From contig JAUIJL010000003.1 of assembly GCA_030431255.1 (NCBI GenBank), positions 1 through 64,000 on the forward strand: DNA of 64,000 nt, in the 5' to 3' direction. Under the pieces are notes generated by a model. The model was not told the DNA's origin. It saw only the letters and a program-made list of their open reading frames with translations, and made no database searches. Positions within the stretch are counted from its first letter, which is position 1, and each line of letters starts with the position of its first letter. This DNA is from Thermoanaerobaculia bacterium. Lineage in GTDB: Bacteria > Acidobacteriota > Thermoanaerobaculia > Multivoradales > J023. This document shows positions 22,386-32,069 of this stretch, piece after piece. A program made the position numbers and the translations under genes.

Positions 22386-24710
22386 TCATTCCCGTGGATC
22401 CGACTTTCTTTGCGCGGCCTTGGGTGGACGTGGAGCGCCCAGCACATATTGACCCGGCCATGGCTGGTCGAAGTAACCGTAGGTTTCAGCGGCCCGGCGG
22501 GTGAGGTAGGCGTCTCGGAGATGCGGTCGGGCCATGGCCACCAGGTCGGCTCGACCGGCGGCGAGAATGGTGTTGGCTTGATCCGCGTCCAGCACGGCCC
22601 CCACGGTCATCACCGGGATATCGACCTTATGGCGGATAGCTTCGGCGAAGGGAACTTGGTACATGCGGCCGTAGTCCGGTTGCGATTCCGGTGAGTTGCC
22701 GGCGGTCGAAACGTCGATCAGGTCGCAGCCCGCTTCCGACAAGAGCTGGGCGAGCGTGACGGAATCCTCGAGGGTGGTTCCCCGTTCTCCCAGCCAATCG
22801 GTGGCGGAAATTCGCACCGCGAGAGGGCGATCTTCCGGCCAAGCGCGACGCACCGCGCGGAAGACCTCGAGGGGGTAGCGCAATCGGTTCTCGAGCGACC
22901 CGCCATATTGGTCCTGCCGCTGGTTGGAAAGCGGGGAAATGAAGCTCGACAACAAATAGCCGTGGGCCATGTGCAGCTCCACCAGATCGAAGCCGGCGGC
23001 CAGGGCGCGGCGAGTCGCGGATACGAAGGCTTCACGGACGGTATCCATATCGTGCCGATCCATGGCCCGCGGAGCCGGCCAGCCGTCTCGGTAGGGTAGG
23101 GCGGAGGGAGCGAGGGTTTGCCAGGCACCTTGTTCCTCGGTAAGCGGGACGTCGTCCCCCTGCCAAGGATGGAAGACCGAGCCTTTTCGCCCGGCGTGGG
23201 CAAGCTGAATGCCGATTTTGGTGCCGCTGTTGGCGTGCACGAAGTCGACGATGCGTCGCCAGGCCGCGGTTTGCTCGTCATTCCACAGGCCGGTGCATCC
23301 CAGGGTGATGCGTCCCTCCGGCGTGACGTCGGTCATTTCGGTGATCATCAGACCCGGGCTGCCGATGGCGCGGCTGCCCAAATGCACCAGATGCCAATCG
23401 TTGGGCAAGCCGTCCTCGGCCGAGTATTGGCACATGGGGCTGACCACTAGGCGGTTGTCCAACCTCAGATGTCGAAGATCGAGGGGTGTGAAGACCGGAA
23501 CCGGGATCTCGCCTTCACCCTGTCCCTCGCTCTCGGGGTCGCGGGATCGCAATCGATCGATCTGTTGGTGATGGAAATAGTCTCGGGCGCGGTCCACCAG
23601 CTCGGGATCCCGCAGCCGCAGATTGTCGTAGGTGATCCGTTTGGATCGGGTCATGAGGTTGAACGAGAATTGAATCGGGCTCTGGTGGGTGAATTGGGCG
23701 GATTTCTCGAACCACTCCAAGCTGGTTTGGGCGGCTTTTTGGAGCTTGGCCACATCGACCCAGCGATTCTCCTCGTATTCGTGCAGCACCTTGGGGATGT
23801 CGTCCAAACCGTGACGCTGGAATTCGTCCACTAAGGCGATGGCGTCTTCCATGGCCAATTTGGTGCCGGAGCCGATGGAGAAGTGGGCGGTGTGCGCGGC
23901 GTCCCCGATCAGCAGCACGTTTCGACGGCCGTCACAGAGGTGCCAGGTCTCGCAGGTGACCGTGGGGAACACTCGCCAAATGGACCGATTGTTGAGCAAG
24001 CGGTGGCCGTCGAGATCGTCGGCAAAGAGCTGCTCACAGAAACGGACGGTTTCCGCTTCGTCGGCGCTGTCGAGCCCGGCGGCCTTCCAAACCTCCTCGC
24101 GACATTCCACAATCCAGGTTCCCAGGTTCTCCTCGAAGGGATAGGCGTGCACTTGGAAGAGGCCGTGGGGAGTGTCCTTGAAGATGAAGGTAAAGGCTTC
24201 GAGGGGTTTGTCGGTGCCGAGCCACGTGAAGCGGCACTTTCGCCAGTCGAGGTCGGGGCGGAAGTGATCCACGAATCGGCCGCGGACCCAGGAGCTGACA
24301 CCATCGGCTCCGAGCAGCAAGTCGGCCTCGGGAAGGTCTTCCAGGGAGCTGATCTCGCGCTCGAATTGAAGCTTCACACCGAGCTCCCGGCAGCGTTCCT
24401 GAAGGATCAGGAGCAAGGTCTTGCGCGAGAGCGCACAGAATCCATGGCCGGTGGAGACCACCTTTTCGCCACCGTAGAACGTCTCGATATCCCGCCAGTA
24501 TTTAAACTCTCCAGTGATTTTTGCGTAGGTCTCTGGGTCGGCTTGCTCGAAGGCCGATAGGGTCTCGTCGGAGAACACCACGCCCCAGCCGAAGGTGTCG
24601 TCGGGCCGATTGCGCTCGATCACCTGGATCTCGACCTCCGGAAAGGCCTTCTTCATCAGGATTGAAAAATACAGACCGGCGGGTCCGCCGCCTAACGTTG
24701 CGATATTCAT
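22386..24710 (-). CDS. Fused FAD monooxygenase / old-yellow-enzyme (2-aminobenzoyl-CoA monooxygenase-reductase or salicylyl-CoA 5-hydroxylase type)
   Basis: The protein has 774 residues from ATG 24710 (MNIATLGGGPAGLYF). Residues 1 to about 385 are a PHBH-fold FAD monooxygenase: G-G-G-P-A-G at 7-12, the VIERNRPDDTFGWGVVFSDETL signature, and G-D-A-A-H near 272. Residues about 400-774 are an OYE-type NADH:flavin reductase: VFTPLDLRHLRLDNR, P-M-C-Q-Y-S near 423, ELHMAHGYLLSSFISPLSNQR near 577. This exact fusion is known from the CoA-dependent 2-aminobenzoate pathway and from salicylyl-CoA 5-hydroxylases. The substrate is likely an aryl-CoA thioester, but no aryl-CoA ligase or ring-cleavage gene is in the window, so it appears as an orphan here. 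Confidence 0.9.
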   Translation of the reverse strand: MNIATLGGGPAGLYFSILMKKAFPEVEIQVIERNRPDDTFGWGVVFSDETLSAFEQADPETYAKITGEFKYWRDIETFYGGEKVVSTGHGFCALSRKTLLLILQERCRELGVKLQFEREISSLEDLPEADLLLGADGVSSWVRGRFVDHFRPDLDWRKCRFTWLGTDKPLEAFTFIFKDTPHGLFQVHAYPFEENLGTWIVECREEVWKAAGLDSADEAETVRFCEQLFADDLDGHRLLNNRSIWRVFPTVTCETWHLCDGRRNVLLIGDAAHTAHFSIGSGTKLAMEDAIALVDEFQRHGLDDIPKVLHEYEENRWVDVAKLQKAAQTSLEWFEKSAQFTHQSPIQFSFNLMTRSKRITYDNLRLRDPELVDRARDYFHHQQIDRLRSRDPESEGQGEGEIPVPVFTPLDLRHLRLDNRLVVSPMCQYSAEDGLPNDWHLVHLGSRAIGSPGLMITEMTDVTPEGRITLGCTGLWNDEQTAAWRRIVDFVHANSGTKIGIQLAHAGRKGSVFHPWQGDDVPLTEEQGAWQTLAPSALPYRDGWPAPRAMDRHDMDTVREAFVSATRRALAAGFDLVELHMAHGYLLSSFISPLSNQRQDQYGGSLENRLRYPLEVFRAVRRAWPEDRPLAVRISATDWLGERGTTLEDSVTLAQLLSEAGCDLIDVSTAGNSPESQPDYGRMYQVPFAEAIRHKVDIPVMTVGAVLDADQANTILAAGRADLVAMARPHLRDAYLTRRAAETYGYFDQPWPGQYVLGAPRPPKAAQRKSDPRE

Positions 24711-25126
24711 CGAGAGCTGGCTCCGGCAGTAGGGGTCGGCGTCGATCGAAGGACCGACTGGCAGGTAGGTGATGGGCCCGGCAGATCTTACCGGAGTCGA
24801 CGATTGGATCCGAGAGCTTGATGTTATAGCGCCGGAGCGGGCATTGCAGGTCTTTGCAACCACCGATGTCTATAGAGATGCGAGAAAAATTCGGTCACTG
24901 TGATGGTTGAGGAGGCTCTTTTACGCCTTACCCAGTGAAGGCCATGCCAAATCCGCCGCAGGCGACCTTGAAGCCCACGGCGAATATCGAATGGGCTGCC
25001 GATCGGCCCAACCGGTACGTCTCTGTTCTGCCTCGGCTCGCGATGGCCCACATGCGCGAGCCAACCCCGAGGCGGCGGAGCTGCCATGAAGGACACCGGA
25101 GCTCCGCTGAGTTGGAGAGTGAACAG
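24711..25126. other. Divergent intergenic region
   Basis: These 416 bases lie between the flavoprotein gene (minus) and a hypothetical gene (plus). An in-frame extension of the plus gene to ATG 24935 is open but basic and low in conservation signals. No hairpin or clear promoter was identified. Confidence 0.5.
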
Positions 25127-26125
25127 ATGACAGCAGCGACCTTGCCCAGCCCGCAATCCTCGGAACGGTCTTCTCGTCGGCCTGATCCCGGCCGTCGGCA
25201 AGTCGGTTCGACGACGGTCAGGAATCCGGCCGCCCAATTGGCTTTTCAAAACACTCGGCCGAGCTTCGAGGATCAGCTCCGATTAACGGAAAGAAAACGG
25301 CGCAAAGCTAGGGTGGCGGCAGACCAGGTGGCGATTCAGCTGGTGGAAAGTCTCCGCTCTGAGGATTGGACGGATCGGGATGTGGAGCTTGTGATCGCGT
25401 CCACGGTGACCTGGCTTCCGCAGCTGGCTCCGAGCCTGAAGGCAAGGTGGTCCGAGCTCCCCGACCGCTTGGCGGCCTCCCCGGCGTCCCAGGCTCGAAG
25501 CTTGTTGGCGCGGTGGCAATTTCGGGAGCTCTTTGCCCAAGAGCTCTATTTTCTCGCCGAAGCGCTTTTCAGCGCCCTGCCCTTGGAGCAGCGGGATCCA
25601 CTGTCCGTGGTCAGCACTCTGCACGTCTACTTCATGGCGTTGAAGCAGATGCGTCTCGGTATGGAGGATCTACCCCGAGATTTGCAGCTCAAAGTGCAGA
25701 GATCGGTGAGCTTCTTGCGCCTACATCTCGGCTCAGGGGACTATCGCCAAGGTACCCCGTATTGCGCATCTCCGGAGCTGCTCCTGTGCTTGATCAGCGA
25801 GCTGTGGCGCGAAACCGTGCCTTTGGCAGCGGAGCTACGACTTTCATTGGAACAGGCCATCCGCTGGGAGCTGGAGGTCGAGGCGGCGGTGACGCCCCTT
25901 TCCTGCGCGACACTGACCATCGCCGCCGAGAATCTTCATCTCAAAGGTGTGGATCCCCGGGAGCAGAGGATGGAGCTGATGGCTCTTCAGGGTCCGACCG
26001 GCGACTACGCGCCGACAATCTTTCGTCGGCCCGACGGCTCCGTATTCGCCGCCGGCCATCTGCTCAATCAGATGTTCATTGCCCGAGCCCTAGCCGGCCA
26101 ACCGAGAACCGGTCGGGCCGCGTAG
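25127..26125 (+). CDS. Hypothetical helical cytoplasmic protein
   Basis: The protein has 332 residues from ATG 25127 (TTGGAGAG upstream); the longer ATG 24935 adds a 64-residue Arg/Pro-rich stretch of doubtful reality. After a Ser/Arg-rich head it is almost entirely helical. Features are DQVAIQLVESLRSEDWTDRDVELVIASTV, LLARWQFRELFAQELYFLAEALF, CASPELLLCLISELWRE and the end FRRPDGSVFAAGHLLNQMFIARAL. There is no signal peptide, membrane helix or catalytic motif that I recognise. The stop codon is inside a 14-bp tandem array. Confidence 0.6.
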   Translation: MTAATLPSPQSSERSSRRPDPGRRQVGSTTVRNPAAQLAFQNTRPSFEDQLRLTERKRRKARVAADQVAIQLVESLRSEDWTDRDVELVIASTVTWLPQLAPSLKARWSELPDRLAASPASQARSLLARWQFRELFAQELYFLAEALFSALPLEQRDPLSVVSTLHVYFMALKQMRLGMEDLPRDLQLKVQRSVSFLRLHLGSGDYRQGTPYCASPELLLCLISELWRETVPLAAELRLSLEQAIRWELEVEAAVTPLSCATLTIAAENLHLKGVDPREQRMELMALQGPTGDYAPTIFRRPDGSVFAAGHLLNQMFIARALAGQPRTGRAA

Positions 26126-26194
26126 GTCGGGCCGCGTAGGTCGAGCCGCGTAGGTCGAGCCGCGTAGGTCGAGCCGCGTAGGTCGGGCCGCGTA
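26111..26194 (+). repeat. 14-bp tandem repeat x6 spanning a stop codon
   Basis: Six units of ggtcg(g/a)gccgcgta lie head to tail (26111, 26125, 26139, 26153, 26167, 26181). The units differ only at one G/A position, and a partial seventh follows. The first unit contains the last codons of the hypothetical gene and completes its TAG. The array fills the gap to the convergent gene ending at 26201. Confidence 0.93.
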
Positions 26195-26200
26195 GGTCGG

Positions 26201-28114
26201 CTAGGGGGCTGCTTCCAAGGCTCTGGACCGCTCCAGCCAGATCGCGGCTTCCTGCTTCCGACCGATGGCCTGCAGAAACTGGGCTCTTTGGGCGGCCATG
26301 AAGCCGTAGACTCTGCGGACCTTGGTTTTTGCTGTGGGCTGAAGATTGTCGAGCAGCAGTGCTTGCCAACGGGGCTCCGCAGGCTCGGGCTCCGGCTTTG
26401 GCGCCCCGGGGTGCAGCCGATAGGTCAGGGCTCGCGGGATCCATGTGTAGGCGGCCCCGACTCCGGTTTCGATCGGCACCATGACGTGGACCTCACGATC
26501 GGGAAGACTCGCGGCGATCATCGCTTCGATCAAGGCGTGGTAATGACGGGTCAGCTCGTCGGCGTCGAATGCTTGCCCCTGCTCCCACCGTTTTACCCCC
26601 TCGGCGTAGGGCCGCCCGGCCTCCGCGCAAGCCGTCATCAGGTCTCCGGCGCTTCGATCCAAATGGCTCAGATACCAGGAATACCGCAGCAGATTGAGAT
26701 TGACGACATGGGCGTCCGGTCGGAAGCCTTCGATGCGCGAGAGGTATAGAAACGGCGCGTGGAATTGCCAATCTTTGGTCAGCACCAAGCCGCCTCTTTG
26801 GACATCCGCCAGAACATCTTCCACATAGTGGCGAGCGACTTGATCCTTGGAGCGATCCAGGTCCGGGAAGCGATCCATGACCTGCCAAATCCACAGGGCC
26901 GCGGCGATCAACGGCAGACCTGCGCGCAAGAGCGCCCGCCTCCCGTCGATGGAGCTTCCTTCGCCGGATCTTCCATCGATCAAGCGCAGGCCGCCGACGG
27001 CGCAGAGCCAAGCGCTGGCCCAGAGCGCCGGCAGTGCATAGGCGTCGCCGTCCTCGGCGATGTCGTACCAGGCGGCATAAGCGAGTGCACACCCACATCC
27101 CACGAGCACCAAGACGAGCGTCCGAGGATGATGCTTGCCCAGCACCCAGGCGCCGAGCATCGCCAGGAGCAAGCCCAAGGGAGTGAGATGGTCGAGCCAC
27201 AGGCCGCCGAGCTCCATGAGGTTCTGCCGGAAGATCGTCCAGCTTCCTTGGGAGAGGTAGGAGCGGTATTGGCCGGCGCTGACGTGCCACCAGAAGCCGT
27301 GCCATGAATCCGGTGACCCCCAATTGAGCCAAGGTTGCCGCGAAGACGCCCAGGGCAGATACGCGTACGCGCACAGGCCGGGAAGGGAGCCGAAGGCCAC
27401 GCGACCGTAGGCGAGCAGCACCGACAGAGCCCGTCCACGGTCATGCCGGCGCAGCCCCAGGAACATGGAGAGCATGAACGCCGGGGCCCACAACACCCAT
27501 GAGATGTGGTGCACCCCAAGGCCGAGACCGACCCAAAATCCTACCCAGATGAGGCGAGCATCCTGTTTTGGGGCGCCGGGATCCCAAGAGGTCAAACACA
27601 GGACCGCGGCTCCGAAAAGAGCGGTGTTGAGGCTGTAGACCTCGGCGACGGTGGCGTAGAAGGCAGGGCTTGGGGAGCCGGCGAATGCCGTTCCGACCAG
27701 CGTGCACCACAGAGCCGCGGGCCACCACGAGGCCTCTGGCTGAGGGAGGCCTGGGCTGGGCGAGCGGGAGCGCAGGCAGAGCATGGTCAGCAGAGCCGCG
27801 GCCGAGGCGCCGAATACCGCCGACATGAGGCTGAGCCTGAAGGCCGGTGAGCCGATCGGTAGCCACGAAAAAAGATGGCCCACCAGCACGTAGAGCGGAA
27901 AACCCGGCGGGTGTGCGATGTCGAGCTCGACCGCTGCGAGAATCAGCTCTCCACTGTCCACGAGGGTGACGTCTCGGGCCGCGGCCGCGGTGAGAAAGGC
28001 GGCGGCCGCCACGAAAGTAGCCAACGGAGGACTCACCGTTCGGAAAAGCTCCATCCATCGGCTCTCGGCCAAGGGGGCGGTGGATTCTCGATCTGGGAGG
28101 GTGCCGGCGCTCAT
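26201..28114 (-). CDS. DUF2723 membrane protein (GT117/TMEM260-like)
   Basis: The protein has 637 residues from ATG 28114; longer frames upstream run into the malate dehydrogenase gene region and are shadows. The DUF2723 signature is clear: V-D-S-G-E-L-I-L-A-A-V-E-L-D-I-A-H-P-P-G-F-P near residues 54-75 (first extracytoplasmic loop). About ten to twelve helices follow, then a soluble C-terminal domain of roughly 220 residues (GGLVLTKDWQFHAPFLYLSRIEGFRPD). The conserved acidic residue after the first helix and the multi-span fold are those of lipid-phospho-sugar-dependent GT-C transferases. A role in glycosylating surface or exported proteins is likely but not proven. Confidence 0.87.
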   Translation of the reverse strand: MSAGTLPDRESTAPLAESRWMELFRTVSPPLATFVAAAAFLTAAAARDVTLVDSGELILAAVELDIAHPPGFPLYVLVGHLFSWLPIGSPAFRLSLMSAVFGASAAALLTMLCLRSRSPSPGLPQPEASWWPAALWCTLVGTAFAGSPSPAFYATVAEVYSLNTALFGAAVLCLTSWDPGAPKQDARLIWVGFWVGLGLGVHHISWVLWAPAFMLSMFLGLRRHDRGRALSVLLAYGRVAFGSLPGLCAYAYLPWASSRQPWLNWGSPDSWHGFWWHVSAGQYRSYLSQGSWTIFRQNLMELGGLWLDHLTPLGLLLAMLGAWVLGKHHPRTLVLVLVGCGCALAYAAWYDIAEDGDAYALPALWASAWLCAVGGLRLIDGRSGEGSSIDGRRALLRAGLPLIAAALWIWQVMDRFPDLDRSKDQVARHYVEDVLADVQRGGLVLTKDWQFHAPFLYLSRIEGFRPDAHVVNLNLLRYSWYLSHLDRSAGDLMTACAEAGRPYAEGVKRWEQGQAFDADELTRHYHALIEAMIAASLPDREVHVMVPIETGVGAAYTWIPRALTYRLHPGAPKPEPEPAEPRWQALLLDNLQPTAKTKVRRVYGFMAAQRAQFLQAIGRKQEAAIWLERSRALEAAP

Positions 28115-28175
28115 GGCGTCGGGGACTATAACGCAGCGGGGCGGGAATCCCAGGTGGAAGGAAATCCCGCGTGGC

Positions 28176-28216
28176 CCAAAAAGAAACGATCCCGAGCCGA
28201 TGGGGCCCAGGATCGT
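28176..28216 (-). terminator. Intrinsic terminator of the malate dehydrogenase gene
   Basis: On the minus strand a long stem (acgatcc...ggatcgt, 28186-28216, with further pairing inside) is followed by TTCTTTTT. It lies about 50 bases after the mdh stop. Confidence 0.8.
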
Positions 28217-28262
28217 GTTGTTTTTGCGCCTGGTTAGGGCGCGAGACGCTGGATCAGCGGGA

Positions 28263-29687
<1,425 letters not shown>

Positions 29688-30620
29688 TTGGACATGAAGC
29701 AGAAATCTCGACGCTGTGAGCGAAAGGTGGGCGTTTCAGCCTTCGGAGTGTGCTTGATTTCCACGGTTTTGTGCGCATTCGCCGGCATGTCCGCCGCGGT
29801 GGAGCCCGGGAGCCGCGGAACGGTCTCGCAGGAGCTGAACGCGTTGCGAGCGTTGTCTCAGCTCGAGAGCCTCGATAGCGCGGTGACGGGTGGGGCGAAA
29901 CGGGTGTCGGCGTCGTCGCGGTTATTGTTGCCCTACTTCAGGGTCGACACCACCAATGGCGCGGGCGACACGACCCTCTACGCGATTCGCAACGAGTCCC
30001 TCGGCTCGATCACCGTCGATATTGATTACTTCGAGGTCGATAGCCCCCAAGCACCCCAAAGGACGGACCAAGTCGTGCTCGGACCCAAGGAAATCCACCC
30101 GGTCAACGTTCGCGATGTGGCCAATCTCGAGGTGGACGGAGCTGGAATTGCGGAAGGGTATGTGTTCTTCAGCGTGGTGGGAGGAGGATCGGTGCTTTCC
30201 GGGGATGCCTTTCAAGTTACGCCCGGGGATGCTTTTGCTACCGGTGAGCGAATGATCGACGCGGATCCTCAGAGCTCCCAGAGCGGGCTATGCAGCGTCT
30301 TTTCCACCCGCTTCCTTTCGGGCGGCGCGTTCAGCGGTGGCACGACCCTGACCTTTTGGTTCGAGGCGGAAACTCTGCCCGTGGATCCATCGACGGTGTC
30401 CTACACCCTTTATGACGAAGGCGGCGATGTGATTCTCACCAGCGACCTGCCCGTGGATCAAGTGGCGGGCCAAGTCACGGTCGAGACTCTCTTGGGCCCC
30501 TTCAACGCCAACGCCGGAGCCGTAGAGATCCAATTCTCAGGGCGGGTCGGCTATGTGGCGGCGACTTTGAGCGCCAGCGGCCTGTTTTCGGTGGGGCTGG
30601 ACGCGGTCTGCCGGGACTGA
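29688..30620 (+). CDS. Exported hypothetical protein with paired beta domains
   Basis: The protein has 310 residues from TTG 29688, seven bases after GGAGG; ATG 29694 is the alternative. The signal peptide (hydrophobic FGVCLISTVLCAFAGMSAAVE) is cleaved near residue 40. The mature part contains YFRVDTTNGAGDTTLYAIRNES and ITVDIDYFEVDSPQAPQ, matching secreted beta-rich proteins of uncultured acidobacteria whose start is 'lpyf.vd.....t.fairN'. A second part, GLCSVFSTRFLSGGAFSGGTTLTFW, has a Cys that may pair with the terminal Cys. No enzyme motif is seen. It is probably a periplasmic or surface protein; the function is unknown. Confidence 0.75.
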   Translation: MDMKQKSRRCERKVGVSAFGVCLISTVLCAFAGMSAAVEPGSRGTVSQELNALRALSQLESLDSAVTGGAKRVSASSRLLLPYFRVDTTNGAGDTTLYAIRNESLGSITVDIDYFEVDSPQAPQRTDQVVLGPKEIHPVNVRDVANLEVDGAGIAEGYVFFSVVGGGSVLSGDAFQVTPGDAFATGERMIDADPQSSQSGLCSVFSTRFLSGGAFSGGTTLTFWFEAETLPVDPSTVSYTLYDEGGDVILTSDLPVDQVAGQVTVETLLGPFNANAGAVEIQFSGRVGYVAATLSASGLFSVGLDAVCRD

Positions 30621-30839
30621 GCACGGTTTCTGGGGCGAAGCTCCCCCCCGAGTCCTGGGGCGAAGCGGACCCTCAGGGGGTGAGCCGCCGGATTGTAGGG
30701 GTGAGCTTGAAATGTGTGTCCTCTGGGGAGGACACTCCTGCCGTCCAAGATCTGTCGACGGGCCCATGGCGGTTGATTTTCAGGCTTCTCGGTGGGTGGC
30801 ACGGCCCTTGCTTTACTGTTGGGCAGGAGGTGACGAACC

Positions 30840-32003
30840 ATGAGTCCGCAGCATTTCAACCCAGACAACCATCACCGCTCAGACGGCCATGAAGGCCGAC
30901 TTCGATTCCATCGTCCTTTTCGATCAAACCGTCCATTCCAGTTTAGAGGTAGAGCTCTGAGCGCCCGATTGGGCGTGGCGGGTCTCACCCTGATGATGAT
31001 CACCCCGCCGGTTTGGGCGATCCCGGAGAGTCAACCGGAACGCAGCCAACGGTCCGCGGATCAGCAACGCAAACCCCAGGTTCGCGGTCACAGCAGCAAG
31101 CCTAATAGGGACTCTCGCTCCGAGCGTCGCCGTGAGGGCCGGCGCAACGATCGTTCCGAAAGGCGCGGCTCCGCCAGCCAAAGGAATCATCAGGAGTCCC
31201 GAGGTCAAGGTCAGACCCATCGTCGCCAGGAGTCCCGTCGGGAGCATCGGCAAGACCGACGTCAAGAGCGCCGACGCAATCAGGATCGGCGACAAGAGCA
31301 ACGCCACGAGATTCGCCGGGAACGGCGTCAGGATCACCGTCGGGATCACCGAGCCGATCGCCGCCAGGAGCGTCGAGCCGAACGAAACCATGAGCGTCGG
31401 CACGATCGCAGGGCTGACCAACGCCACGAGCGTCGTCATGAGCGCCGGGCCGACCGTCGTGACCACCGTGCCGACCGTCGGGATCATCGCCGGGATCATC
31501 GCCGGGATCATCGCTACGACCGTCGAGATCATCGCTATGATCGGCGTGACCATCGCTCAGACCATCAATACCGCGATAGGAATCGCCACCACGGCAAGCG
31601 CTACCATCACTACGACCGCAATCACTACCGGGTGAAGCGTGGATACGAGTCGAGATACCATCGTCGGGCCCGCCACCGTGAGTGGATTCGGCGCCAGAAT
31701 CGAGCTTGGTACGACTGCCATGACTACGGCGGCTTCTACGTCAGGTTGGGACGTTATCTAGATTACCGCTTCGACATTCCGCGGTTTATCCGCCACGACC
31801 ACCTGAGTCGCTACGACGAGTACTACTACGGTCAGGTCTACCACGGTCCCCACGACGAGATTTACGACGTGTATCTCTTCCCGGTCTACTTACATGATCG
31901 CGTGGAATATCGACCGTATGTCTATTGTGACGGTAAGTTTTTCGGTCGCGCCCGATTCGATTCCTACGGTGGCTTGAATTTCGAAGTCGGTTTCCGATTC
32001 TGA
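30840..32003 (+). CDS. Exported Arg/His/Asp-rich repeat protein with a compact aromatic C-terminal domain
   Basis: The protein has 387 residues from ATG 30840 (GCAGGAGGTG upstream). A hydrophobic segment at about residues 42-60 (LGVAGLTLMMITPPVWA) looks like a signal peptide with a long basic n-region. Residues about 65-280 are made of R/H/D-rich units such as RRDHRRDHRYD and RRQERRAERNH, mostly in 4-residue RRDH register. The last 90 residues are different: Tyr/Asp-rich and folded-looking (YDCHDYGGFYVRLGRYLDYRFD, VYLHDRVEYRPYVYCDGKFFG, end NFEVGFRF). Alternating basic and acidic residues suggest an extended polyampholyte that may bind metal ions, polyanions or the envelope. No close family is recognised. 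The DNA is an imperfect 12-base repeat. Confidence 0.72.
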   Translation: MSPQHFNPDNHHRSDGHEGRLRFHRPFRSNRPFQFRGRALSARLGVAGLTLMMITPPVWAIPESQPERSQRSADQQRKPQVRGHSSKPNRDSRSERRREGRRNDRSERRGSASQRNHQESRGQGQTHRRQESRREHRQDRRQERRRNQDRRQEQRHEIRRERRQDHRRDHRADRRQERRAERNHERRHDRRADQRHERRHERRADRRDHRADRRDHRRDHRRDHRYDRRDHRYDRRDHRSDHQYRDRNRHHGKRYHHYDRNHYRVKRGYESRYHRRARHREWIRRQNRAWYDCHDYGGFYVRLGRYLDYRFDIPRFIRHDHLSRYDEYYYGQVYHGPHDEIYDVYLFPVYLHDRVEYRPYVYCDGKFFGRARFDSYGGLNFEVGFRF

Positions 32004-32025
32004 TTCGCGAGCCAAAGGCAGAAAC

Positions 32026-32057
32026 AACGCGGGAGGTCCCAGGGCCTTCCGCGTTTT
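32026..32057. terminator. Terminator between convergent genes
   Basis: The stem acgcgg(g)agg / cct(t)ccgcgt (32027-32054) has a 6-base loop and is followed by TTT. It lies 24 bases after the repeat-protein stop and before the end of the convergent DUF445 gene. Confidence 0.75.
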
Positions 32058-32069
32058 GCGTCTTGGTGG

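Noticed and set aside
26111-26194. Possible CRISPR array
   Set aside because: Units are directly adjacent with no spacers and only 14 bp long; no cas genes in the window. The same holds for the array at 61541-61612.
30924-31553. Minus-strand ORF of 209 codons rich in Met, Ile and Val, looking like a membrane protein
   Set aside because: It is the exact complement of the Arg/His/Asp repeat gene. The hydrophobic pattern is a by-product of CGT/GAT/CAT codons read on the other strand, without a ribosome site.
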